From assembly GCF_016908775.1 (NCBI RefSeq), contig NZ_JAFBEP010000017.1:1-64000 (forward strand): a stretch of DNA of 64,000 nucleotides. The letters are read 5' to 3'. The stretch's first letter is position 1; each line of letters begins with the position of its first letter. The stretch is from Defluviitalea raffinosedens. Lineage in GTDB: Bacteria > Bacillota > Clostridia > Lachnospirales > Defluviitaleaceae. Positions 46,689 through 54,279 of the stretch are shown in pieces. The translations under genes and the position numbers were made by a program. The notes beneath the pieces are model-generated. The model did no database searches, was not told the DNA's origin, and was given only the letters and a program-made list of their open reading frames with translations.

Positions 46689-48249
46689 GAAAAAGGGAAT
46701 TCTTTTAAAAACCTTTGCCTTTACCTCTCTTTTGATCACAGTTATAGTGCTTATCTCTTTTGGAATTTTATTTTTTATTTTACCAGACTATTATTTATAC
46801 ACTAAAAATAAAACACTGCAAAAAAGAGCTGATCAGTTAGTCTCAGAAATAGACGGTGCAAAAACAGAAGATGAACTGGCTCAGTTCATTTCGGACTTTT
46901 CGTTAAATAATAATGCCACCGTCATGGCTTTTAATTCATCTGATGAATTAGTAGCCCATTTATCTTCTCCTTTTGTTTCCATGTATTCTGTTTCGGCAGA
47001 AGATTCAAAACGAATTACAGTTACTTTAGCGAAAACGAATAAAGATTTGACTGAAGATTCAACTGATGGCGATTTAAATCATCATGCAGTTATTAGCAAA
47101 AGTACTATATTAGAAAATCCCAAATCAATCGCTTTAGAGGGAATTCCTTCTGGTTATGTTTTAAAAATGAGAAACTCAATGGATGCGTCACATATTGAAA
47201 TGACTAAAAAAGTAAATAATACTGCGATCGCTTCTATTACAATTACAAGTACATTACAGCCTATTGATGAAGCAAAAAGCGTGATGATCTCTTTAATTCC
47301 CTATTTGCTGCTAATTGATCTATTGATTGCTTTAGTAGCTGCTTATTTTTATTCTAAGCAATTGACAAAACCAATTATTCATTTATCGAAAACAGCAGCA
47401 GAAATGCAAAGTCTTCGACCTAATATTTCTTGTAAAATAAACACAAATGATGAATTAGGAGAGTTATCTGATAATATTAATGCACTCTATATAAAACTTC
47501 GCGCCAATATTGAGAATGTAAAACGTGAAATGGAAAAGGTATCTTTATTGGAAAAGTCGAAAACAGATTTTATGCGTGCTGCAAGTCATGAGTTAAAAAC
47601 ACCAATTACTGCAATAAACGGCATGATTGAAGGTATGATTGATCATGTAGGTAGATATCAGGATAAAGAAAGATATTTAAAAGAATGTAAAAAACTAATC
47701 GATCATTTGTCAAAGCTGGTTCATGAGATATTAAAAGCTTCTAAGCTGGATACCACAGAATATATATTGCATATGGAAAAGATAGATTTATGGGAAATTA
47801 TTGAGAAGAACTTAGAAAACAATAAGATTTTAATTGAAGAAAATAAACTGAAGCTATTTTTAGATAAAAAGAATTTAGAAGCTTATATTGATCAAACGAT
47901 CATAGAGAATACGCTCTCTAATATCATTTCTAACGCTGTAAAATATACGAAACCTAATGGACAAATTCATATTTTTACTTCAGAAACAGAAGAAGTACGA
48001 ATACTTTCTATTGAAAACGAATGCGAACCTATCCCAATTGATGATCTCGAAAAGTTGTTTGAACCTTTTTACACCAGAAACTATAGTAGAAATAGGCATA
48101 AATATAAAAACGGAACTGGGTTAGGATTGTACATTGTAAAAAAGAATTTAGAAACTTTAAACCTTCCATATAAACTAGAGAATACAAAATTAGGATTAAA
48201 ATTTAATATTTATTTTCAGAAAGCTCCTCAATGCAATGCACCCTCATAA
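46681..48249 (+). CDS. Sensor histidine kinase
   Basis: The 522-residue kinase has one membrane segment at about residues 12-33, an extracellular sensing region of about 165 residues with no recognised domain, a second segment near 200-225 (LIPYLLLIDLLIALVAAYF), HAMP, then HisKA with the phospho-His in AASHELKTPITAIN, N box NIISNAVKYTKPNG, and the G2 motif GTGLGLYIVKKNLE. The ATG at 46681 is preceded by AGGAG. It ends before a hairpin terminator. Confidence 0.95.
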   Translation: MLKKKGILLKTFAFTSLLITVIVLISFGILFFILPDYYLYTKNKTLQKRADQLVSEIDGAKTEDELAQFISDFSLNNNATVMAFNSSDELVAHLSSPFVSMYSVSAEDSKRITVTLAKTNKDLTEDSTDGDLNHHAVISKSTILENPKSIALEGIPSGYVLKMRNSMDASHIEMTKKVNNTAIASITITSTLQPIDEAKSVMISLIPYLLLIDLLIALVAAYFYSKQLTKPIIHLSKTAAEMQSLRPNISCKINTNDELGELSDNINALYIKLRANIENVKREMEKVSLLEKSKTDFMRAASHELKTPITAINGMIEGMIDHVGRYQDKERYLKECKKLIDHLSKLVHEILKASKLDTTEYILHMEKIDLWEIIEKNLENNKILIEENKLKLFLDKKNLEAYIDQTIIENTLSNIISNAVKYTKPNGQIHIFTSETEEVRILSIENECEPIPIDDLEKLFEPFYTRNYSRNRHKYKNGTGLGLYIVKKNLETLNLPYKLENTKLGLKFNIYFQKAPQCNAPS

Positions 48250-48283
48250 GTTAGATTTTTAAGTCTAATTTATGAGGTTTTTC
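48242..48283 (+). terminator. Intrinsic terminator after the histidine kinase gene
   Basis: CCTCATAAGTTAGA at 48242-48255 pairs with TCTAATTTATGAGG at 48264-48277 with one mismatch, followed by TTTTT. The stop codon lies in the stem. Confidence 0.8.
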
Positions 48284-48298
48284 AGTATAAGGAGTTTT

Positions 48299-48342
48299 CA
48301 TATTAAATACATATTAGATTCACATATATTTCATGTTAAATT
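48299..48342 (+). promoter_or_regulatory. Four 11-bp direct repeats, putative OmpR-family operator
   Basis: CATATTAAATA at 48299, CATATTAGATT at 48310, CACATATATTT at 48321 and CATGTTAAATT at 48332 follow each other with an exact 11-bp period. Dimers of PhoB/OmpR-type regulators bind tandem sites with this spacing. The array lies 60 bp before the binding-protein start and just after the two-component genes, so self-contained regulation is likely. Confidence 0.65.
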
Positions 48343-48403
48343 ACTAAAATGAAATCAATGAATAGGGCCACTATTCAAATAAATTTTTATTAGGAGGAAA
48401 TAT

Positions 48404-49918
48404 ATGAAAAAGTTTAGTGCATTAGTTTTAACTTCAATCATTGCTATTTCTACAGTTGCTTGTGTCAATCGAAATGAAACAGCTTCAACAAATATAACCG
48501 AAAAAATAGGAGGAGAGATTACTGTATCCTGCTTTGAGAGTGCTTTGTATAAAAATTATCTTGAAGAAGCCGCCAAGGCTTTCGAAAAAAAATATCCTGG
48601 CACAAAGGTGAATATAGAAACATTCTCACTTATGCCAGAAGTGAAAACGTCCGCCACTGAAGATGGTAGAAAAGCATCTGTTATAACAATAGGCAACGAT
48701 GATGATATGAGCAAAATTGACTATATTAATAAAATCAATACGGAATTGATGAGTGGGGGGGGAGCGGATCTTTTAGCTATGGATGTGCTTCCTTATTATA
48801 AATATGCTGAAAAAGGTCAGTTAGAAGATCTAAAGAAGTATATGGAAGAAGATCAAGAATTCATCCCTTCAAATTATCTTCAAAATATTGTTGACGCGGT
48901 TCAATATAAAGGAAGACAATATCTTTTCCCTATAAGCTATTCTTTTCAATATCTAAGCTATGATACAACTTTATTGGATAAAAAAGCCCAAGATCAATTA
49001 GCTCAAAAAGATACTTTTACATATGAAGAATTAACAGAAATAGCTTACAATTCTTTTCAAAATCAAAAAAAACAAGAAAATACTTCAAAAATGTATAATA
49101 TTTATGATTGCGAGAAAATGTTTCAAGTTCTTTTAAAAGAGCATTACAATAAAATTCTAAATTTTAAGGAAAGAACTGCAAATTTCACTGATGGAACCTT
49201 CAGAAAAATTCTAGAAACTGCAAAAGAGTACGGAGAAAATGGCTATGTAATAGAAAGCGTGGTAAATCTTGAAAAAGGCAGCAATAAAAATACTGAGGTA
49301 AGCATTGTAGTTGGAAAAATGGGTACCGGGCAAAATGGCCTTCCAAGATACTTTTATCAAGCAATAGATCAAGGAATGTTAGTGTATGAATTTAAGGACT
49401 TAAAATCCGGAAAAATTTCAATTGACCTGAGTTCAATACTTGGAAATACAGGAGACAATAAAATCGCCGGATTACTTTCCAATGAACAGGGAGAAATTCC
49501 TTTTGATTTACGCATGGGATTTGGAATGAATTCAAATTCACAAAATAAAAAAACAGCCTGGGAGTTTATTAAGTTTTTAGCAAGTGAAGAAATGCAAACA
49601 TCAATGAAATTGATAGGATGTCCAATTCATAAAAAAGCCATGGAAGAAAGGGCAAAATTAGAAATTACTGGACAGCTTTTTGCACCGGAAGAAAATTTAG
49701 GAATCGAAAAATTAACAGAAGCGCAAAAGAAAATCTTTCAAGAGTACTTTTCAGTACTCAATAGATTTGTTAATCAATTAAATACATATTTGATGCAGGA
49801 TAGCATGATTAATGAAATGATTGAACAGGAAATTCCTTATTTTTTTGATGGCACAAAAACAGCGGAAGAGGTAGCAGAAACGTTACAAAGCCAAATAGAA
49901 TTGTATCTGAACGAATAG
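48404..49918 (+). CDS. ABC transporter extracellular solute-binding lipoprotein
   Basis: The 504-residue protein has a signal peptide ending in a lipobox (ISTVAC, cleavage before Cys at about residue 20) and a family-1 substrate-binding domain: FEKKYPGTKVNIETFS, GADLLAMDVLPYYKYAEKGQ, and GFGMNSNSQNKKTAWEFIKF near the end. This is the plan of carbohydrate or related binding proteins. It opens a five-gene operon, after an operator-like repeat array. It is longer than the usual 400-440 residues, with extra helical sequence near residues 200-260. The ligand is unknown. Confidence 0.9.
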   Translation: MKKFSALVLTSIIAISTVACVNRNETASTNITEKIGGEITVSCFESALYKNYLEEAAKAFEKKYPGTKVNIETFSLMPEVKTSATEDGRKASVITIGNDDDMSKIDYINKINTELMSGGGADLLAMDVLPYYKYAEKGQLEDLKKYMEEDQEFIPSNYLQNIVDAVQYKGRQYLFPISYSFQYLSYDTTLLDKKAQDQLAQKDTFTYEELTEIAYNSFQNQKKQENTSKMYNIYDCEKMFQVLLKEHYNKILNFKERTANFTDGTFRKILETAKEYGENGYVIESVVNLEKGSNKNTEVSIVVGKMGTGQNGLPRYFYQAIDQGMLVYEFKDLKSGKISIDLSSILGNTGDNKIAGLLSNEQGEIPFDLRMGFGMNSNSQNKKTAWEFIKFLASEEMQTSMKLIGCPIHKKAMEERAKLEITGQLFAPEENLGIEKLTEAQKKIFQEYFSVLNRFVNQLNTYLMQDSMINEMIEQEIPYFFDGTKTAEEVAETLQSQIELYLNE

Positions 49919-49929
49919 AGGTTTGCAAA

Positions 49930-50778
49930 ATGCTTAAAAATCAGAAAATGGATTGGCCTTTCTTATTTATACTTCCAAGTTTATTAGGATTTTTATTATT
50001 TTACATATGTCCGTTTTTAACCTCATTAAGGTATGTTTTTGTTGATAAACCTGTCAATGGAAATTTCGTAGGGATGCAGAATTTTATTGATTTGTTTCAA
50101 AGCAAATCGTATCTTAATGGATTAAAAAATACATTAATCTTTATGGGAATCAGTATTCCCGTAAATATTGTTTTATCCTTAAGAATATCATTGATGATCC
50201 ATAAAATGACTGGACAAAAAGAGCTTTTTACATTGTTGTTTTTGATACCTTTAGTCATTCCATCAGGTTCCATGCTTTATTTCTGGAAAATGCTTTTTGA
50301 TTACAATGGATATGTAAATAATCTTCTTTTCCGAATCGGTATTGATAACGTCAACTGGTTAGGCACAAGCTTAGCTCGTTATGTGATGATTGGGGTTTTT
50401 GTGTGGAAAAGTCTGGGATATAATATCGTTTTATTTTTATCAGGCCTCAGTTCTATTCCGAAAGAATATTATGCGGCAGCAAAGGTAGATGGAGCAAGTG
50501 AAATACAGGAGTTTTTTAAAATTACGCTTGTCCATCTTTTACCTACCCTTATTGTTATCGTAATTCTATCAATCATTGATTCTTTTAAAATCTTTAAAGA
50601 AATTTATCTTATTGCGGGGAATTATCCTCACGACAGCATTTATACGTTGCAGCATTTTATGAATAATATGTTTCATTCTCTTAATTATCAGAAACTGACC
50701 ACAGCTACCTGCGTACTGGTTTTAGCGATTACTATGTCCACTCAAATTTTATTTAAATTAGAAAAGAAGGTGCGTTAG
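49930..50778 (+). CDS. MalF-type ABC transporter permease
   Basis: The 282-residue permease has six membrane segments and the EAA loop (YYAAAKVDGASEIQEFFKIT) that binds the ATPase. It is the first of two membrane subunits of a type I importer for sugars or similar solutes, 11 bp after the binding protein. Start at ATG 49930 follows GAGGTTTGC, a weak site. The EAA motif is intact, which implies a working ATPase partner, although none is encoded in the operon. Confidence 0.9.
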   Translation: MLKNQKMDWPFLFILPSLLGFLLFYICPFLTSLRYVFVDKPVNGNFVGMQNFIDLFQSKSYLNGLKNTLIFMGISIPVNIVLSLRISLMIHKMTGQKELFTLLFLIPLVIPSGSMLYFWKMLFDYNGYVNNLLFRIGIDNVNWLGTSLARYVMIGVFVWKSLGYNIVLFLSGLSSIPKEYYAAAKVDGASEIQEFFKITLVHLLPTLIVIVILSIIDSFKIFKEIYLIAGNYPHDSIYTLQHFMNNMFHSLNYQKLTTATCVLVLAITMSTQILFKLEKKVR

Positions 50779-51648
50779 GTGAAGAAGAAAATGATACATA
50801 CATTGAATTACATGGCCCTATTTTTGTTGGGCATTCTTTTTATTTACCCACTGATAGTTACATTTACCAATTCTTTTATGAGTGAAAAAGAAATAATGCT
50901 TCATTATTCCACTCAATTATCACTTTTTGATGTATTAGAAGGTATTAAGGATGCTTTTGTGGACATGAAACTGATTCCTGATCAAGTTTCTGGGGAGCAA
51001 TATGAAGAAGTTTTAATTGCTCAGCCTTCTTTTTTGGTTTTATTGACAAATTCAATGAAAATAACTTTTCCTGTTGTGATTGGAAATGTTCTCGTCTCTT
51101 TATTATCTGCCTATGGCTTTACTTTATGGCAATGGAAGTACAAAGAAGCCTTATTTCGGCTGTATGTCATTGTAATGTTGATGCCTTTGCAGGCAGTCAT
51201 AGTTCCGAACTATATTATTGCAGATACTCTTCAAATTAAGGACAGTAATCTTGCAATCATATTACCAGGTATTTTTGCTCCGTTTGGAACGTTTTTACTA
51301 CGGCAAAACATGAAGGCAATGTCCAAAGAATATTTCGAGGCAGCATCAGTAGATGGAGCAAGTATAGGTTATATCTTTCTTTATATTGTTGTTCCTCAAA
51401 TGAAATCAGGAATTTCTGCTCTTTCCATATTAGTTTTTATAGAATATTGGAATTTGGTAGAGCAAGCCGTAATTTTTATAAAAGAATATTATCGAGAACC
51501 TTTATCCGTTTACTTATCACGAATCGCCGAAGGTAAAGTCGGATTAATTTTTGCAGCCTCATGTGTTTATATGTTTGTGCCTATTTGGTTTTTAATACTA
51601 GGACAAAAAGATTTAGAAAAAGGAATTGAATTATCTGGCATAAAGTAA
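50779..51648 (+). CDS. MalG-type ABC transporter permease
   Basis: The 289-residue second permease has six membrane segments, an EAA loop (YFEAASVDGASIGYIFLYIV) and begins GTG immediately after the previous stop codon. Between the first and second membrane segments lies an unusually long polar insert of about 50 residues (KEIMLHYSTQLSLFDVLEGI ... QVSGEQYEEVLIAQP). It should pair with the MalF-like protein and needs an ATPase, most simply a shared MsmX-type one from elsewhere in the genome. Confidence 0.88.
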   Translation: MKKKMIHTLNYMALFLLGILFIYPLIVTFTNSFMSEKEIMLHYSTQLSLFDVLEGIKDAFVDMKLIPDQVSGEQYEEVLIAQPSFLVLLTNSMKITFPVVIGNVLVSLLSAYGFTLWQWKYKEALFRLYVIVMLMPLQAVIVPNYIIADTLQIKDSNLAIILPGIFAPFGTFLLRQNMKAMSKEYFEAASVDGASIGYIFLYIVVPQMKSGISALSILVFIEYWNLVEQAVIFIKEYYREPLSVYLSRIAEGKVGLIFAASCVYMFVPIWFLILGQKDLEKGIELSGIK

Positions 51649-51661
51649 AGGAGTCATATGA

Positions 51662-52957
51662 ATGAATCAAAGTAAAAAAATAAATATTAAATCAATCAGT
51701 CTTTCATTTATGTTTTTTTTATTGCTTTCCATCTTTTTCTCAAAGACGATTTATACACATGATTTGCCTAAAGTAACTGCTGTTTTACCGCGAAACGGTA
51801 AATTAGAGAAGATCGAGAAAGCTTCAGGGATTTCCAATTGGGCAAACATAGGAGAAATTTATGTGGAAGTAAGCGGAAAAGTAGAGGAAATATTAGTGGA
51901 AGAAGGTGAAAATGTTTCAAAAGGGCAGGCGCTTTTCCATCTTAGTTTTGATAAAGAAGAAGTGCATAAAAAATTAAGTGAACTTGAGATCAGCAAAAAG
52001 AAAATTCATATTGATATCGAAAAAATCAATCAGAATATAAAGCAAATCCAAGAAAAAATAGATGGTTTAAAAAGTGAAGTATTTAACCAAGAAAAAGCAG
52101 AAATCAAAAAAGAAGAAGAAAACCTGCAAAAACTTAAGATTTTATATCAAGCTGGAGCAATCTCACAAGAAGAATTAAGTAACATCCAATATAATTTACA
52201 AAAATTATATAATACTTTAGCTGCAAAGAAAGAAGAACATTCTAAACAATTAAAAGCATATCAAGCTGAATTGAAATCATTTAATCAGGATATAAAATCA
52301 AAAGAACTGGATTTGAAAGATCTTTCAATACAGGAACAAACATATCTTGATATTCTATCAAAATATGAAGAAAATAAGACTATTTATGCTCCCCAGGATG
52401 CTACTATTATATCTATTCCCATCAAATCAGGACAGAAAATCAATGAGAATCAGCTTATGATGAGTTTTGGTGTAGGGACTGAATATGAGATAAAATGTAA
52501 TGTTTCTCTTAGCAATAACTTTATTACAGTTGGAGATATTTGCGAGCTTTCAAACGCCTCGTATAGAGTAGAAGGAACTGTTAAAAAGATTACCCCTATC
52601 GAAAATATGAAACAAATTACAATCAATTTTCAATCAAAGGAGAATGTCATGGGAGAAACTTTTGACGTGTTATTTCAAAAAGAAAGTGAAAAGTCATATA
52701 TTCTTGTCCCCAATGGTGCAATTCATCAGGATCACGAGGGGTATTACCTTTATCAAATTAAACAACGAGATGGAATTATGGGCAAAGAATATTATGTTGA
52801 AAAATCTAAAGTCTACATAGGAGACTCAGATGATACCAATACGGTTATTGTTAAAGGAGTAAATTATTTTGATCCCATTGCTTACTTAAGTGACAAGCCC
52901 ATTTCGGAAGGTGTAACAGTAAAAGTAGAAAATGAGGAGGATTTTCTTGCAAATTAA
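51662..52957 (+). CDS. HlyD-family adaptor-like protein
   Basis: The 431-residue protein has one N-terminal membrane segment (ISLSFMFFLLLSIFFS), a lipoyl half motif GEIYVEVSGKVEEILVEEGE, a helical hairpin (about residues 110-230, with the turn KILYQAGAISQEELSNIQ), a second half motif YAPQDATIISIPIKSGQKIN and a barrel region ending in GVNYFDPI. That is a MacA/HlyD adaptor plan. It follows the MalG-like gene by 13 bp with AAGGAG, putting an exporter adaptor in an importer operon. It overlaps the next gene by 11 bp. Confidence 0.85.
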   Translation: MNQSKKINIKSISLSFMFFLLLSIFFSKTIYTHDLPKVTAVLPRNGKLEKIEKASGISNWANIGEIYVEVSGKVEEILVEEGENVSKGQALFHLSFDKEEVHKKLSELEISKKKIHIDIEKINQNIKQIQEKIDGLKSEVFNQEKAEIKKEEENLQKLKILYQAGAISQEELSNIQYNLQKLYNTLAAKKEEHSKQLKAYQAELKSFNQDIKSKELDLKDLSIQEQTYLDILSKYEENKTIYAPQDATIISIPIKSGQKINENQLMMSFGVGTEYEIKCNVSLSNNFITVGDICELSNASYRVEGTVKKITPIENMKQITINFQSKENVMGETFDVLFQKESEKSYILVPNGAIHQDHEGYYLYQIKQRDGIMGKEYYVEKSKVYIGDSDDTNTVIVKGVNYFDPIAYLSDKPISEGVTVKVENEEDFLAN

Positions 52958-54002
52958 ATATATGCTATTCATATTAACATTGACATTACTAGTCCCATTG
53001 ATCTTTATCGGATTTTTTCAAGATTATGAGCAATACAACGATATAGTATTGATTATTCCAAATTCAAATTACACAGTAGATGTTCCAATCGAAAAAATAG
53101 AGAAAGTCAATGAAGAAAAATTCTTAACGACATATTTAGTAGAGCAAGAGAAAAAGATACGGGCAATTCATGAACATCATCTTGTCAGTATAAAAGGAAC
53201 CAATTATGCATATCCATTTGTATTAAATTATAATATTGTCAATGGAGGTTTTTTTCCAAAATCCTCTCAGGTGCAGGAAAGCAAAGTTGCTGTGCTCAAT
53301 GAGAATGCAGCTTTTAATATCTTTGGTGGTAACGACTGTATTGGAAATGAAATCATCATAGATCGCTTCATTTATAGAGTTATAGGAGTTATAAATGATA
53401 AAGATAAAAAAAATAAGAATATTTATATACCCATTACGCTATTGAATCAGTCACCTAAAGTATTCGTTGCACTATTAGATAGAGACATTTCAGAGGGATA
53501 TATAAAAGCCCAGTACAAAAATCTGGGAATAACAACGGACCATTACGATTTCATTAATCTAAATTCATTAACTCTAATGATCAAAGAAAAAGCGATTGCT
53601 TCATGTGCATTCATGTTAATAATCCTGTTATTACTGCAAATAAAATGGGTTATACATAGGCTTACAAATCAATATATGATTTTTCGTCGGTTGTTGATCA
53701 AAAACTACTTAAGAGAACTTTTTAGAAAAGAAGCAAAAATTTTCGGCGTGTTGATTGGGCATTTCGGATTGATTGTTGCATTAATATACTTTATAGTTTT
53801 ATTGGTAATGTATACTTTTGAAATGTTTTTGAAGTGGAAAGATTTATCTGCCTTTTTCATAATTAATTGCTCTGGCAGTCATAGTATGAATATTTTTACC
53901 TCAATAGAGAAGTCATTGATATATTCCAACATACTATTTATTTTATTGTTGATTTTATTTTTTACTTTAATATATTCTTTTATACTGTATAAAGATCAAT
54001 AA
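52947..54002 (+). CDS. FtsX/MacB-like permease, degenerate, no matching ATPase
   Basis: The 351-residue protein has one membrane segment at the N-terminus, an extracellular region of about 190 residues (with VSIKGTNYAYPFVLNYNIVN and FIYRVIGVINDKDK reminiscent of MacB_PCD), then three C-terminal membrane segments, the FtsX-like topology. The usual E-R-T-R-E-I-G-I coupling motif of MacB is not recognisable. The start is taken as TTG at 52947 because GAGGAGG at 52934-52940 has good spacing; an ATG at 52932 overlaps that site. It closes the five-gene set. Function is unknown. Confidence 0.72.
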   Translation: MQIKYMLFILTLTLLVPLIFIGFFQDYEQYNDIVLIIPNSNYTVDVPIEKIEKVNEEKFLTTYLVEQEKKIRAIHEHHLVSIKGTNYAYPFVLNYNIVNGGFFPKSSQVQESKVAVLNENAAFNIFGGNDCIGNEIIIDRFIYRVIGVINDKDKKNKNIYIPITLLNQSPKVFVALLDRDISEGYIKAQYKNLGITTDHYDFINLNSLTLMIKEKAIASCAFMLIILLLLQIKWVIHRLTNQYMIFRRLLIKNYLRELFRKEAKIFGVLIGHFGLIVALIYFIVLLVMYTFEMFLKWKDLSAFFIINCSGSHSMNIFTSIEKSLIYSNILFILLLILFFTLIYSFILYKDQ

Positions 54003-54036
54003 TTTATGATTTTCCATATTTAAAGAAAATTAAATA

Positions 54037-54065
54037 TTGAAAATCTACATTCGTAATGGTATAAT
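54037..54065 (+). promoter_or_regulatory. Sigma-A type promoter for the riboswitch-P-type ATPase unit
   Basis: TTGAAA at 54037-54042 and TATAAT at 54060-54065 are 17 bp apart, predicting a start near 54072, about 20 nt before the riboswitch. Confidence 0.85.
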
Positions 54066-54092
54066 ATTACATAATTAAATATGTTTTTTGTT

Positions 54093-54187
54093 AAAGGGGA
54101 GTAACTGCCTGATACAGGAGATAAAGTCAACAATCGGTATATTTTGCCTGGCTTTATCCTTTGATATGTCAAAGCTGTAAGACCTTT
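54093..54187 (+). promoter_or_regulatory. yybP-ykoY manganese riboswitch aptamer
   Basis: The segment starts AAAGGGGAGTAA, continues with a P2 hairpin, then ATAAAGTCAACA facing TGCCTGGCTTTAT, a further hairpin TTTGATATGTCAAA and closes TGTAAGACCTTT. This follows the yybP-ykoY layout of the Lactococcus yoaB aptamer: the GGGGAGTA strand, the AAAGTC/GGCTTT helix, and the AGACCTTT strand closing P1. The class senses Mn2+. The 3' strand of P1 (54181-54187) is also the start of the terminator stem, so metal binding should prevent termination. Confidence 0.9.
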
Positions 54188-54232
54188 AGCGAAATTTTAT
54201 TTTTATAGTAAAATTCGCTGAAGGTCTTTTTT
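54180..54232 (+). terminator. Riboswitch expression platform terminator
   Basis: The arm from AGACCTTTAGCG at 54180 to about 54199 pairs with the arm ending CGCTGAAGGTCT at 54227, around a loop of about nine bases, followed by six T. The 5' arm competes with the aptamer P1 helix, giving an ON switch when Mn2+ binds. Confidence 0.88.
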
Positions 54233-54279
54233 ATTTGGTTTTCAGGTTCTCCCTTAAAAAGTGAAGGAGGTATTTAACG

